A stretch of DNA of 64,000 nucleotides from Cronobacter turicensis z3032 (lineage in GTDB: Bacteria > Pseudomonadota > Gammaproteobacteria > Enterobacterales > Enterobacteriaceae), in the NCBI GenBank assembly GCA_000027065.2, contig FN543093.2, positions 3,290,074 to 3,354,073 of the forward strand, given 5' to 3'. The notes under the pieces are model-generated. The model was not told the origin of the DNA and searched no databases. It worked only from the letters and a program-made list of their open reading frames with translations. Positions 25,392-37,869 of the stretch are shown here, piece by piece. A program made the translations under genes and the position numbers. How positions within the stretch are numbered: position 1 is the stretch's first letter; every line of letters starts with the position of its first letter.

Positions 25392-28055
25392 ATGATGAGC
25401 CAACATGGCCTGGAAGCGCTGTTACGTCCCAAATCCATCGCCGTCATCGGCGCGTCGATGAAACCTGACAGAGCCGGTTTTCTGATGATGCGCAATTTGC
25501 TGGCGGGCGGTTTCAGCGGGCCGGTTCTGCCAGTGACGCCCGCCTGGAAAGCGGTGTGCGGCGTGCTGGCCTGGCCGGATGTCGCAAGCCTGCCGTTTAC
25601 GCCCGATCTCGCGGTGCTGTGCACCAACGCGAAGCGCAACCTGACGCTGCTTGAAGCGCTCGGCGAGAAAGGCTGTAAAACCTGCCTGGTGCTCTCATCA
25701 CCTCCGGAACAACATGCTGAGCTGCTGGCCTGCGCGGCGCGCTTCCAGATGCGCCTGCTCGGCCCAAACAGTCTGGGGCTGCTGGCGCCGTGGCAGGGCC
25801 TGAACGCGAGCTTCTCTCCGGTACCGATCCGCAAAGGCAAACTCGCGTTTATTTCGCAGTCCGCTGCCGTCTCTAACACCATTCTCGACTGGGCGCAGCA
25901 GCGCCAGCTCGGCTTCTCCTGGTTTATCGCCTTAGGCGACAGCCTGGATATCGATGTCGATGAACTGCTCGATTATCTGGCTCGCGACAGTAAAACCAGC
26001 GCCATTCTGCTTTATCTGGAACACCTGAGCGACGCCCGACGCTTTGTCTCCGCTGCGCGTAGCGCCTCGCGCAATAAACCCATTCTGGTGATTAAAAGCG
26101 GACGCAGCCCCAGCGCGCGTCGCCTGCTGAATACGCATGCGGGGCTGGACGCCGCCTGGGATGCGGCTATCCAGCGCGCCGGTCTGCTGCGCGTGCAGGA
26201 TACCCATGAGCTGTTTTCGGCGGTGGAAACTTTAAGCCATATGCGCCCGCTGCGCGGCGAGCGGCTGATGATTGTCAGCAACGGCGCCGCGCCTGCGGCG
26301 CTGGCGCTCGACGAACTCTGGCGGCGGCAGGGGAAACTCGCCACGCTGGATGACGCGATGCTGACCCGGCTGCAACAGCAGTTGCCGGAAGGCATCCACG
26401 CCGACAATCCGCTCGATCTGCGCGACGACGCCACACCCGCCCGGTATCTGAAAGCAATCGAAGCGCTGCTGGACAGCCACGATTTCGACGCGCTGATGGT
26501 TATCCACTCCCCGAGCGCCGCCGCGCCCGGCAGTGAGAGCGCCCGCGCGCTGATCGATCTCTTTAATCGTCATCCGCGCGGCAAGTATGTGACGCTGATA
26601 ACCAACTGGGGCGGCGAGTTTTCTTCTCAGGAGGCGCGTCACCTGTTCAGCGAGGCGGGTATTCCCACCTATCGTACGCCGGAAGGCGCGGTTACCGCGT
26701 TTATGCATATGGTGGAGTATCGACGCAACCAGAAGCAGCTGCGCGAAACCCCGGCGCTGCCCGCCACGCTCCCGGCGGATACCGCCCAGGCGCATCAGCT
26801 GTTGCAGCAGGCCTGCGCTGAGGGCGTGACGCAACTTGATACCCATGAAGTGCGCCCGATACTGGAGGCCTATGGCCTGCACACGCTGCCGACGTGGATA
26901 GCGGGCGACAGCGCCGAGGCGGTGCACATCGCAGGCCAGATTGGCTACCCGGTGGCGCTGAAGCTGCGCTCGCCGGATATTCCGCACAAATCTGAAGTTC
27001 AGGGGGTGATGCTTTATCTGCGTACCGCCCACGAAGTACAGCGCGCCGCGGACGCGATGCTCGACAGGGTGAAAATGACCTGGCCGCAGGCGCGCATTCA
27101 CGGCCTGCTGGTGCAGAGCATGGCGAACCGCGCAGGCGCGCAGGAACTGCGGGTGGTCGTCGAGCACGACCCCGTTTTCGGGCCGCTGATTATGCTGGGC
27201 GAAGGCGGCGTGGAGTGGCGTCCTGAAGCGCAGGCCGCCGTGGCGCTGCCGCCGCTGAATATGAATCTGGCGCGCTATCTGGTGATTCAGGCGATCAAGA
27301 GCGGCAAAATCCGCGGGCGCAGCGCGTTACGGCCGCTGGATATTGCTGGCCTGAGCCAGTTGCTGGTGCGGGTGTCTAACCTGGTCGTGGATTGTCCTGA
27401 GATCGCGCGTCTGGATGTTCACCCGCTGCTCGCTTCCGGCAGCGACTTTACGGCGCTGGACGTTACGATGCAGCTTGAACCCTTTAACGGCGATGCGGAC
27501 GCACGGCTGGCGGTTCGCCCTTACCCGCATCGTTTAGAAGAAGGAGTAACGCTGAAAAATGGCGAGCGCTGCCTGTTCCGCCCCATCCTTCCGGAAGACG
27601 AGCCTCAGTTGCAACGCTTTATCTCACAGGTAACGAAAGAAGATCTTTATTACCGTTACTTTAGCGAGATCAATGAATTTACCCATGATGATTTAGCCAA
27701 TATGACCCAGATCGACTACGATCGAGAAATGGCTTTCGTGGCGGTGCGTCAGCAGGCAGGCAGTGAGGAGATCATCGGCGTCACCCGCGCGATCTCCGAT
27801 CCGGACAATATCGACGCCGAGTTCGCGGTTCTTGTCAGATCCGATCTTAAAGGGCTGGGACTCGGGCGCAGGCTGCTGGAAAAGTTGATCGCCTATACGC
27901 GCGATCATGGTCTGTCGCGGCTTAACGGCATTACGATGCCTCATAACCAGGGGATGGTCGCGCTGGCCCGTAAGCTTGGGTTTAGCGTCGATATTCAGCT
28001 GGATGAAGGCATCGTTGCGCTGAGCCTGGCGCTGACTAAACCCGCCGATTCGTGA
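25392..28055 (+). CDS. pat: Protein lysine acetyltransferase Pat (PatZ/YfiQ)
   Basis: Pat acetylates lysines of target proteins using acetyl-CoA; acetyl-CoA synthetase is the classic target. The product is 887 aa (E. coli 886). An ADP-forming acyl-CoA-synthetase-like part makes up the first ~700 residues: CoA-binding VIGASMKPDRAG near 18, a ligase-CoA domain, and an ATP-grasp region with GYPVALKLRSPDIPHKS near 520. A GNAT domain follows (~725-885; LGLGRRLLEKLI near 825). Two ATGs are adjacent (25392, 25395); either is possible. The ribosome-binding site GGAGGAA is strong. Confidence 0.94.
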   Translation: MMSQHGLEALLRPKSIAVIGASMKPDRAGFLMMRNLLAGGFSGPVLPVTPAWKAVCGVLAWPDVASLPFTPDLAVLCTNAKRNLTLLEALGEKGCKTCLVLSSPPEQHAELLACAARFQMRLLGPNSLGLLAPWQGLNASFSPVPIRKGKLAFISQSAAVSNTILDWAQQRQLGFSWFIALGDSLDIDVDELLDYLARDSKTSAILLYLEHLSDARRFVSAARSASRNKPILVIKSGRSPSARRLLNTHAGLDAAWDAAIQRAGLLRVQDTHELFSAVETLSHMRPLRGERLMIVSNGAAPAALALDELWRRQGKLATLDDAMLTRLQQQLPEGIHADNPLDLRDDATPARYLKAIEALLDSHDFDALMVIHSPSAAAPGSESARALIDLFNRHPRGKYVTLITNWGGEFSSQEARHLFSEAGIPTYRTPEGAVTAFMHMVEYRRNQKQLRETPALPATLPADTAQAHQLLQQACAEGVTQLDTHEVRPILEAYGLHTLPTWIAGDSAEAVHIAGQIGYPVALKLRSPDIPHKSEVQGVMLYLRTAHEVQRAADAMLDRVKMTWPQARIHGLLVQSMANRAGAQELRVVVEHDPVFGPLIMLGEGGVEWRPEAQAAVALPPLNMNLARYLVIQAIKSGKIRGRSALRPLDIAGLSQLLVRVSNLVVDCPEIARLDVHPLLASGSDFTALDVTMQLEPFNGDADARLAVRPYPHRLEEGVTLKNGERCLFRPILPEDEPQLQRFISQVTKEDLYYRYFSEINEFTHDDLANMTQIDYDREMAFVAVRQQAGSEEIIGVTRAISDPDNIDAEFAVLVRSDLKGLGLGRRLLEKLIAYTRDHGLSRLNGITMPHNQGMVALARKLGFSVDIQLDEGIVALSLALTKPADS

Positions 28056-28167
28056 GTAAGGTACTGGAAATGTTGACCACATTTTTGGACAGTAATGGTA
28101 TTATCGTCCGCTTCAGTCGTCTGCATTGCACAGAAGACCATCCACTTCAGAGAAGATATGCACTGTG

Positions 28168-29523
28168 ATGTTGTCAAAATTTAAACGCAACAAACATCAA
28201 CAACACCTTGCCCAACTACCGAAGCTTTCTCAGTCAGTTGATGATGTCGCGTTCTGTTTCGCTCCCGCCGATTTCCGCAAACAGCTCCTGGAAAAGATAG
28301 CGACGGCGACCACGCGTATTTGCATCATCGCGCTCTATCTTGAGCAGGACGATGGTGGTAAAGGCGTGTTGTCGGCGCTTTATGAAGCCAAACGCCAGCG
28401 TCCTGAACTTGACGTGAGCGTCCTGGTCGACTGGCATCGCGCGCAGCGCGGACGCATCGGCGCCGAAGCCTCAAACACCAATGCCGACTGGTATTGCCGC
28501 ATGGCGCAGGAGAATCCTGGCGTCAACGTACCGGTGTACGGCGTGCCGGTGAATACCCGTGAAGCGCTGGGCGTGCTGCATTTCAAAGGCTTTATCATTG
28601 ATGATTGCGTGCTTTACAGCGGCGCCAGCCTGAACGACGTTTATCTGCACCAGCACGATAAATATCGCTATGACCGCTACCACTGCATCCGCAACGCGAA
28701 GCTTGCCGATGTGATGTATGACTGGGTGCGCACGCAGTTAATGAACGGCCACGCGGTGAATCGTCTTGACGATCCGAATCGTCCAAAAAGCCCGGAAATC
28801 AAAAACGACATTCGCCAGTTCCGCCATGTGCTGCGCGACGCCGCGTATCACTTCCAGGGCGATGCCGATAACGATCAGCTGGCCGTCACGCCGCTGGTCG
28901 GGCTGGGTAAATCGAGCCCGCTGAATAAAGCGATTTTTCATCTGATGCCCTGCGCCGAAGAGCAGCTGGTCATCTGTACGCCGTACTTTAACCTGCCTGC
29001 GGTGCTGGTGCGTAATATCATCGCGCTTCTGCGCGACGGCAAAAAGGTGGAAATCATCGTCGGCGATAAAACGGCGAACGACTTTTACATTCCGGAAGAT
29101 CAGCCGTTTAAGATTATCGGCGCGCTGCCTTATCTCTACGAGATCAACCTGCGTCGTTTCTTAAGCCGCCTGCAATATTACGTCAACACCGATCAACTGG
29201 TAGTGCGCCTGTGGAAAGATGGCGATAACAGCTATCACCTCAAAGGCATGTGGGTGGACAGTGAATGGATGCTGCTGACCGGCAACAACCTTAACCCGCG
29301 CGCGTGGCGTCTCGATCTGGAAAACGCAATCCTTATCCATGATCCGAAGAAGCAACTGGCCTCTGTGCGCCAGCGCGAACTTGCGGAGATCCGCACCCAT
29401 ACCACGGTGGTGAAACACTATCGCGACCTGCAAAGCATCGCCGATTACCCGGTGAAAGTGCGCAAGCTTATCCGCCGCCTGCGCCGCATCCGTATTGATC
29501 GGTTGATTAGCCGTATTCTCTGA
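28168..29523 (+). CDS. pssA: CDP-diacylglycerol-serine O-phosphatidyltransferase
   Basis: PssA makes phosphatidylserine, precursor of phosphatidylethanolamine, from CDP-diacylglycerol and serine. It is of the phospholipase-D type and only peripherally bound to membrane and ribosomes. The product is 451 aa, as in E. coli. Two HKD-type motifs are visible: HFKGFIIDD near residue 138 and YHLKGMWVDSEW near 357. The C-terminus is strongly basic (RKLIRRLRRIRIDRL). The start MLSKFKRNKHQQH matches E. coli. A terminator follows. Confidence 0.96.
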   Translation: MLSKFKRNKHQQHLAQLPKLSQSVDDVAFCFAPADFRKQLLEKIATATTRICIIALYLEQDDGGKGVLSALYEAKRQRPELDVSVLVDWHRAQRGRIGAEASNTNADWYCRMAQENPGVNVPVYGVPVNTREALGVLHFKGFIIDDCVLYSGASLNDVYLHQHDKYRYDRYHCIRNAKLADVMYDWVRTQLMNGHAVNRLDDPNRPKSPEIKNDIRQFRHVLRDAAYHFQGDADNDQLAVTPLVGLGKSSPLNKAIFHLMPCAEEQLVICTPYFNLPAVLVRNIIALLRDGKKVEIIVGDKTANDFYIPEDQPFKIIGALPYLYEINLRRFLSRLQYYVNTDQLVVRLWKDGDNSYHLKGMWVDSEWMLLTGNNLNPRAWRLDLENAILIHDPKKQLASVRQRELAEIRTHTTVVKHYRDLQSIADYPVKVRKLIRRLRRIRIDRLISRIL

Positions 29524-29540
29524 CGCTTGTCGCTTAACGA

Positions 29541-29564
29541 AGCCCTGCCACGCAGGGCTTTTTT
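29541..29564 (+). terminator. Terminator after pssA
   Basis: AGCCCTGC, loop CAC and GCAGGGCT form a perfect 8-bp stem followed by six T. It ends just before the yfiM ribosome-binding site. Confidence 0.88.
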
Positions 29565-29576
29565 ATGGAGAACGCT

Positions 29577-29900
29577 ATGCGCGCCCTGCTGCTTCCTCTC
29601 GTCGTCGCTCTGACCGGCTGTAGCCATATGGCGCAGGACAGCTGGGCAGGCCAGGACAAAGCCCAGCACTTTTTAGGATCGGCGCTGCTCTTTGCTGCCG
29701 GCAACGAATATGCGCAGCGCCAGGGGCACTCTTCCGATCGTTCCGCCGCCTTCGGGCTGATGTTTTCGGTGTCTCTCGGCGCGACGAAAGAGCTGTGGGA
29801 CAGCCGCCCGGCAGGGAGCGGCTGGAGCTGGAAAGATCTGGCATGGGACGTGGCGGGCGCCAGCGCCGGCTACGCAGTCTGGCAGATGGCCGGGCATTAA
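29577..29900 (+). CDS. yfiM: YfiM family lipoprotein
   Basis: The product is 107 aa, a small lipoprotein of unknown function. A short signal peptide ends in the lipobox LTGC (Cys14). The conserved core [12 protein letters not shown] and [17 protein letters not shown] follows. I chose the ATG at 29577, with GGAG 7 nt upstream, over the ATG at 29565, which sits at the end of the terminator T-run. The 3' end overlaps convergent kgtP by 4 bp. Confidence 0.86.
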   Translation: MRALLLPLVVALTGCSHMAQDSWAGQDKAQHFLGSALLFAAGNEYAQRQGHSSDRSAAFGLMFSVSLGATKELWDSRPAGSGWSWKDLAWDVAGASAGYAVWQMAGH

Positions 29901-31198
29901 AGCCGCATGCCTTTTCCTTTGCGGTGAAGTTTTAGCGAGACCAGAAACGCGACGGCGCCCATCGCCGAGACGTACCAGAAAAACGCCGTTTCTGAGCCCA
30001 GCGATTTGAGCGAAAGCGCCACATACTCCGCCGAGCCGCCAAAGAGCGCGTTGGCGACCGCGTAAGAGAGACCGACGCCCAGCGCGCGCACCTGCGCCGG
30101 AAACATCTCCGCCTTCACAATGCCGCTTATTGAGGTATAGAAGCTGACAATCAGCAGCGCCAGCATCACCAGCCCGAATGCCGCGAGCGGCGAACTGACA
30201 TTTTGCAATGCCATGAGGATCGGCACGGTACAGAGCGTGGCGAGCGCGCTGAAGCAGAGCATCGAATTGCGACGGCCAATTTTGTCAGAAAGCGCCCCGA
30301 AGAACGGCTGCAGCAGCATAAAGACAAAAAGCGCGGCGGTCATCACCATACTCGCTGTGTTCGCATGCATTCCCGCCGTATTGACGAGATATTTCTGCAT
30401 ATAGGTTGTAAACGTATAGAAGCTTAGCGAACCGGCGGCGGTAAACCCGAGCACCATGACGAATGCCCGACGGTTGCGCCAGAGCCCTTTCAGCGAGCCC
30501 GCTTCTTTGAGCGCGCGCGTCTCCTGCTGCGAGGTTTCATCCAGCGAGCGACGCAGCCACAGCGCCACCACCGCCAGCACCGCGCCAAGCGCAAAGGGAA
30601 TGCGCCAGCCCCAGGCGCGCAGAGCGTCGTCTGACAAAATCTGTTGCAGCACCACGACCACCAACAGCGCCATTAACTGCCCGCCGATAAGCGTGACGTA
30701 CTGGAAAGAGGCGTAAAAGCCTTTGCGCCCTTCGATGGCCACTTCGCTCATGTAAGTGGCGCTGGTGCCATATTCCCCCCCGACCGACAGCCCCTGAAAC
30801 AGACGCGCCAGTAACAGCAGCAGCGGCGCCCAGGTGCCGATCACCGCATAACCCGGCAGGCAGGCAATCACCAGCGAGCCGAAACACATCATACAAACGG
30901 AAATGAGCATCGAGGTTTTACGCCCGTGTTTATCGGCGATGTAACCAAAGAGCCAGCCGCCAATGGGGCGCATCAGAAAGCCCGCGGCGAAAATGCCTGC
31001 CGTTTGCAAAAGCTGCGTTGTGCTGTTGTCGGAGGGGAAAAAGATATGCGCAAAATAGAGGGAGCAAAAAGAGTAGACGTAGAAATCGAACCATTCCACC
31101 AGGTTGCCTGACGAGGCGCCGACAATAGCCCAGACGCGCCGACGGGTATCGCTGGAAGTCAGTGACGGTTTGTCTGTCCGGGCCGTAACTTCAGTCAT
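29897..31198 (-). CDS. kgtP: Alpha-ketoglutarate permease (MFS)
   Basis: KgtP imports 2-oxoglutarate with protons across the inner membrane. The product is 433 aa (E. coli 432), with 12 predicted spans of the metabolite:H+ symporter family. Family loops visible include [21 protein letters not shown] (loop 2-3, near 90) and the [13 protein letters not shown] segment near 150. A TGTTAA-N7-TTAACA inverted repeat lies 65-83 bp upstream. Confidence 0.93.
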   Translation of the reverse strand: MTEVTARTDKPSLTSSDTRRRVWAIVGASSGNLVEWFDFYVYSFCSLYFAHIFFPSDNSTTQLLQTAGIFAAGFLMRPIGGWLFGYIADKHGRKTSMLISVCMMCFGSLVIACLPGYAVIGTWAPLLLLLARLFQGLSVGGEYGTSATYMSEVAIEGRKGFYASFQYVTLIGGQLMALLVVVVLQQILSDDALRAWGWRIPFALGAVLAVVALWLRRSLDETSQQETRALKEAGSLKGLWRNRRAFVMVLGFTAAGSLSFYTFTTYMQKYLVNTAGMHANTASMVMTAALFVFMLLQPFFGALSDKIGRRNSMLCFSALATLCTVPILMALQNVSSPLAAFGLVMLALLIVSFYTSISGIVKAEMFPAQVRALGVGLSYAVANALFGGSAEYVALSLKSLGSETAFFWYVSAMGAVAFLVSLKLHRKGKGMRL

Positions 31199-31262
31199 CT
31201 TTCTCTCCTTTTCAACCCGGCGACTTTTTACGTCGGGGCAATGCGCAGGCCATAAAATATGA

Positions 31263-31281
31263 TGTTAATTATATGTTAACA
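31263..31281. promoter_or_regulatory. Inverted repeat upstream of kgtP
   Basis: TGTTAA-N7-TTAACA is a 19-bp perfect inverted repeat upstream of kgtP. A minus-strand TTGTTA-17-TATTTT promoter-like pair overlaps it. The regulator is unknown; this is a candidate operator only. Confidence 0.35.
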
Positions 31282-31316
31282 AAATTTCCGTGAGGGAGCG
31301 GGAATTTTACGCAGCG

Positions 31317-31772
31317 TTAGCCCCACTTTTCCTGATGGGCTTTTTTACGTCGCAGATAGTCTGCATCCGCCCGGATGCGATCCCACCACCCTTTAAACAC
31401 CGTCGCCGCCGCCGCTTTGGTGGGGTCATTACCGCGCGGGTTGAGGTTACGGTCGGCGTCATATTTTTTGCCGCCTTTGTAATTGGCATAGCGACGCGCC
31501 CGGGTGTATCCCATCTGAATGAACTTGCGCGCCATATCCATACCGACAAAATCGTCTTTTTCACGGTACTCTTCGAACAACTGATAGATTTTTTCTGCCG
31601 AGGCTTTGGCGCTCTCTTCATCTTTATAGCGCCAGTACGGGAGGATTTCGCTTTTGTAAGGCTCAACCAGCAACACGCCCTGCTCCCCCCGCCCCACCTG
31701 ATACCGTTCCGGGTGCGCGCGAAAGTCGATGCTGTCGAAGTCCTGCTGGTAATCAAAAGGTTTAATGGCCAC
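31317..31772 (-). CDS. DUF4385-family protein
   Basis: A small soluble protein of ~151 aa from the GTG start at 31772. That start has AGGAGG exactly 7 nt upstream; an ATG two codons earlier (31778) or one at 31847 (176 aa) are alternatives. The sequence is charged and aromatic-rich, with FDYQQDFDSIDFRAHPERY, VGRGEQGVLLVEPYKSEI and DFVGMDMARKFIQMGYTRAR. I recognise these as typical of DUF4385, whose function is unknown. There is no signal peptide or membrane span. It is divergent from the thiamine-diphosphate enzyme gene. Confidence 0.75.
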   Translation of the reverse strand: MAIKPFDYQQDFDSIDFRAHPERYQVGRGEQGVLLVEPYKSEILPYWRYKDEESAKASAEKIYQLFEEYREKDDFVGMDMARKFIQMGYTRARRYANYKGGKKYDADRNLNPRGNDPTKAAAATVFKGWWDRIRADADYLRRKKAHQEKWG

Positions 31773-31930
31773 GAACATGCCTCCTTTAATACGGTTCGTA
31801 TAACCATAGCAGGCTTCAGAGAACTCCCGCTTTTCGCTTACCGGCATGAAGTGGACTACCCTTCAACAGGTTAGCTTTTCGAGCGCAGCTCAGGATCTAT
31901 GCGCACACTCACCTGACGCGAGGCACGATA

Positions 31931-33727
31931 ATGACCAAAAAAACGAGCGATTTTTTTGTAGAACGACTGAAAGCGTGGGGCGTAACCCGGATTTACGGCT
32001 ACCCCGGCGACGGCATTAACGGCGTGCTGGGCGCGTTGCAGCGCGCCGATAAAGCCGGCGACGGCATTGAGTTTATTCAGGTGCGCCATGAAGAGATGGC
32101 GGCGTTTATGGCTTGCGCCCATGCGAAATTTACGGGTGAGCCTGGGGTTTGCCTCTCGACCGGCGGGCCGGGCGCCACACATCTGTTAACCGGCCTGTAT
32201 GACGCGCAGATGGACCATATGCCGGTTATCGCCATCGCAGGCCAGGCGGAAACGACCGCCCGGGGCGCGACCTATCAGCAGGAGCTGAATCTCGATCGCG
32301 TATTCAGCGACGTGGCGAGTTTTGTTCAGGAGGCGGCAACGCCCGCGCAGTTGCGTCATCTGGTGGATCGGGGCGTGCGGATCGCGAAAGCGAATAATGG
32401 CGTGACGGTGCTGATCCTGCCAAAAGATCTTCAGGATGAACCCTGGCAGGAGCCGCAGCACGCGCACGGCTTTACACATTCCGGGCCGGGTTATCAACGC
32501 CCGCACGTGATCCCTCATCAGTACGATCTCCAGCGCGCGGCGGATATTCTCAACGACGGCAAAAAAGTGGCGATCCTGATAGGCGCAGGCGCGCGCGAAG
32601 CGGCGGTTGAAGTGGTACAGGCGGCGAACCTGCTCGGCGCGGGCGTGGCGAAAGCGCTACTCGGCAAAGATGTTCTGCCGGATGACGCGCCGTTTGTGAC
32701 GGGCTGTATCGGCCTGCTTGGCACCGAGCCGTCATGGGATCTGATGCAGGACTGCGATACGCTGTTAATGATTGGCACCGGCTTCCCGTGGACGGAATTC
32801 CTGCCGAAAGAAGGCCAGGCGCGGGCGGTGCAGATAGATCTGGACGCCTCCATGCTCGGCCTGCGTTACCCGACAGAAGTGAATCTGCACGGCGATGCCG
32901 TGAGCACATTGCAGGCGCTGCTTCCACTGCTGAAGCGTAAAGAAGATCGCAGCTGGCAGGAGAAAATAGCCGTTTCCGTCAAAGCGTGGTGGGAAAAAAT
33001 CGAAGAGCGCGCGATGGCGAAAGCGACGCCGGTTAACCCGCAGCGCGTGGTATGGGAGATGTCGCCGCTGCTGCCGGATAACGCGATTGTGACATCTGAT
33101 TCCGGCTCGTGCGCTAACTGGTTTGCGCGGGATTACAGGGTCAAACAGGGACAACGGGCGTCGCTCTCGGGCGGTCTTGCCTGTATGGGCGCCGCCGTAC
33201 CTTATGCCATTGCCGCGAAATTCGCCTTCCCGGAAAAACCGGTGGTGGCTCTGGTGGGCGACGGGGCCATGCAGATGAATAATCTCGCGGAGCTGATTAC
33301 TATCCAGAAATACTGGCAGCGCTGGTCCGATCCGCGGTTGATCGTCTGCGTATTCAATAACCAGGATCTGAATCAGGTGACATGGGAGCAGCGCATCATG
33401 GAAGGCAACCCGCGGTTTGCCGCGACGCAGGACGTGCCGGACGTGCCCTATGCGCAATTTGCGGAATCGATCGGCCTGAAAGGGATTTACGTCGACTCGC
33501 CGGAAGCCCTTCAGGCTGCCTGGCAAGAGGCGCTGGCGGCGGATCGCCCTGTGGTACTTGAAGTGAAAACCGATCCGGAAGTGGCGCCGCTGCCGCCGCA
33601 TATCAGTTTCGCCCAAGCGAAAGGGTTTATGTCTTCTATGGCGAAAGGCGATAAATCGGCTGGTAAAGTCATTGCGGATACCGCCCACCAGGTGATGAAT
33701 ACTGTCCTGCCGGGCAAAAAATCGTAA
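31931..33727 (+). CDS. Thiamine-diphosphate enzyme of the pyruvate oxidase / acetolactate synthase superfamily
   Basis: The product is 598 aa with all three domains of the superfamily. The N-terminal pyrimidine-binding domain has the catalytic Glu in RHEEMAAF (~54). The central domain follows at ~190-340. The C-terminal diphosphate-binding domain has VGDGAMQMNN near 442 and a later FNN about 30 residues on, the GDG...NN motif. It is longer than E. coli PoxB (572 aa), and the tail is not obviously the PoxB membrane helix. It resembles the YdaP-type 'pyruvate oxidase' group, but the substrate cannot be read from sequence. A strong terminator follows. Confidence 0.82.
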   Translation: MTKKTSDFFVERLKAWGVTRIYGYPGDGINGVLGALQRADKAGDGIEFIQVRHEEMAAFMACAHAKFTGEPGVCLSTGGPGATHLLTGLYDAQMDHMPVIAIAGQAETTARGATYQQELNLDRVFSDVASFVQEAATPAQLRHLVDRGVRIAKANNGVTVLILPKDLQDEPWQEPQHAHGFTHSGPGYQRPHVIPHQYDLQRAADILNDGKKVAILIGAGAREAAVEVVQAANLLGAGVAKALLGKDVLPDDAPFVTGCIGLLGTEPSWDLMQDCDTLLMIGTGFPWTEFLPKEGQARAVQIDLDASMLGLRYPTEVNLHGDAVSTLQALLPLLKRKEDRSWQEKIAVSVKAWWEKIEERAMAKATPVNPQRVVWEMSPLLPDNAIVTSDSGSCANWFARDYRVKQGQRASLSGGLACMGAAVPYAIAAKFAFPEKPVVALVGDGAMQMNNLAELITIQKYWQRWSDPRLIVCVFNNQDLNQVTWEQRIMEGNPRFAATQDVPDVPYAQFAESIGLKGIYVDSPEALQAAWQEALAADRPVVLEVKTDPEVAPLPPHISFAQAKGFMSSMAKGDKSAGKVIADTAHQVMNTVLPGKKS

Positions 33728-33733
33728 CGTGTC

Positions 33734-33764
33734 GGCTCCTCAGGCAGACTGAGGAGCCCCTTTT
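33734..33764 (+). terminator. Terminator after the thiamine-diphosphate enzyme gene
   Basis: A perfect 10-bp stem (GGCTCCTCAG / CTGAGGAGCC, loop GCAGA) is followed by CCTTTTC. It separates this gene from the convergent XRE regulator. Confidence 0.85.
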
Positions 33765-33767
33765 CTG

Positions 33768-34235
33768 TTATTTACGCAATAACTTTTGCAGCCGCTGCTG
33801 CTGCCAGTGCTCGATCCACCCTCGCAATAAAAACAACCGCCCCCCTTTCACGACCAATAACCCACCCCAGATAAGAACCACCCATAATGACCAGTGACTT
33901 TCCGGCGCAGTAAAGCGGTTGAGCAGGTAAAGTCCGGTACAAACCACAAGCGCGGTAGTTAAGCTGCGATAAAAGTGGCCCTCTGCATCCAGACGCCTGC
34001 GGGCAGTTAATACCGCGTCATCCAGCGGGCCTGCAGCCTGAAGCGGCGCCCCCGTCAATTCTTCAACACGCGTTTCAAAAACAGCGGCCAGCGCGCTTAA
34101 GGTTTCGAGCGAGGGTGGCTCGCCTTTTTCGATACGCTGAATAGTGCGCACGCTGACTGCGGAGAGCTCAGCCAGTTGTTCCTGGGACCAGGCTCGAGCG
34201 AGGCGAAGCGCGCGGATGCGGTTTTCGGTTTGCAT
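33768..34235 (-). CDS. XRE-family regulator with C-terminal 2TM domain
   Basis: The product is 155 aa. The N-terminal XRE helix-turn-helix is at ~1-60 (WSQEQLAELSAVSVRTIQRIEKG). A linker follows, then a 2TM domain with two hydrophobic hairpin segments (~85-103 and ~112-130) and a basic tail. It is likely a membrane-tethered DNA-binding protein. The ATG at 34235 (MQTENRIRALRLA) starts right at the HTH; the frame stays open 28 codons upstream. Two near-identical 12-mers upstream may be its own operator. The target genes are unknown. Confidence 0.8.
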   Translation of the reverse strand: MQTENRIRALRLARAWSQEQLAELSAVSVRTIQRIEKGEPPSLETLSALAAVFETRVEELTGAPLQAAGPLDDAVLTARRRLDAEGHFYRSLTTALVVCTGLYLLNRFTAPESHWSLWVVLIWGGLLVVKGGRLFLLRGWIEHWQQQRLQKLLRK

Positions 34236-34266
34236 AACGGTGACCTTCTGTAGGAGAAATGTGGCA

Positions 34267-34334
34267 GACAGTATGTCGCTTTGCAGGCGAAAAGCGCCAC
34301 GACACGAACCTGACAGCAACCCGACAGTATGACG
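34267..34334. promoter_or_regulatory. Paired 12-mer upstream of the XRE-2TM gene
   Basis: GACAGTATGTCG (34267-34278) and GACAGTATGACG (34323-34334) match in 11 of 12 bases and lie 56 bp apart, 32 and 88 bp upstream of the start. The first copy contains the palindrome GACA-N3-TGTC. A candidate autoregulatory operator. Confidence 0.4.
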
Positions 34335-34721
34335 ACAGCCTGGTAACAGACTTTACGGGGTTTATTTTTATAAAGCAGGATATGCCGTGACTCCTGATGG
34401 GGGCAAGAGGCGTATATTCGAGAGCGGGAATTGAAATGTGACGGGGAAGCTATTTTGAACCCGCTGTGCGTTTGAAATTATTATCCGCTTTCTGCATAGC
34501 TGCAGGGAGCCAATTACCTACATGCAGGCGTTATGCCGCGAGAAAAGCAAAAACGCAGCGGTAATGAGAAGTGCCGCAGCTGATGTCTTATCGTTTATGA
34601 CGGACCTCAGTCCCCTTCCTCTGGAGCATGTCTTTTAGAGCAATGTCTGGGGTGGAGACGCATTCTTCAGGAGAACGTTTTTCAGTAAGGCATAGACACA
34701 AGGCTTTTTTACCTATAAAAG
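34335..34721. other. Gene-free spacer downstream of the rRNA operon
   Basis: Nearly 390 bases between the XRE gene's control region and the rRNA terminator. I see no convincing ORF, RNA gene or long repeat. The only notable item is AT-rich sequence at ~34360-34380. Confidence 0.5.
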
Positions 34722-34750
34722 CAAAAACCCCTCAGCAGCGCTGAGGGGTT
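34722..34750 (-). terminator. Terminator of the rRNA operon
   Basis: AACCCCTCAG, loop CAGCG and CTGAGGGGTT form a 10-bp stem. On the minus strand it is followed by TTTTTGC. It begins 9 nt after the 3' end of 5S rRNA. Confidence 0.9.
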
Positions 34751-34759
34751 CTTTATTTG

Positions 34760-34879
34760 ATGCCTGGCAGTTCCCTACTCTCGCAGGGGGAGGCCCCACA
34801 CTACCATCGGCGCTACGGCGTTTCACTTCTGAGTTCGGCATGGGGTCAGGTGGGACCACCGCGCTACAGCCGCCAGGCA
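34760..34879 (-). rRNA. rrf: 5S ribosomal RNA
   Basis: The 120-nt sequence matches the enterobacterial 5S rRNA. It begins TGCCTGGCGGC and ends CTGCCAGGCAT, giving the terminal stem, and contains the conserved CCGAACTCAGAAGTGAAACG. It is the last gene of the operon. Confidence 0.98.
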
Positions 34880-34967
34880 AATTCTGTCTGTTCACCGCTT
34901 TCGCCATGAACATTATCCGTCACAAGCTGAATCTCTCTCTCAACACGCCAGACTTCTTTGGCGTTGT

Positions 34968-37869
<2,902 letters not shown>

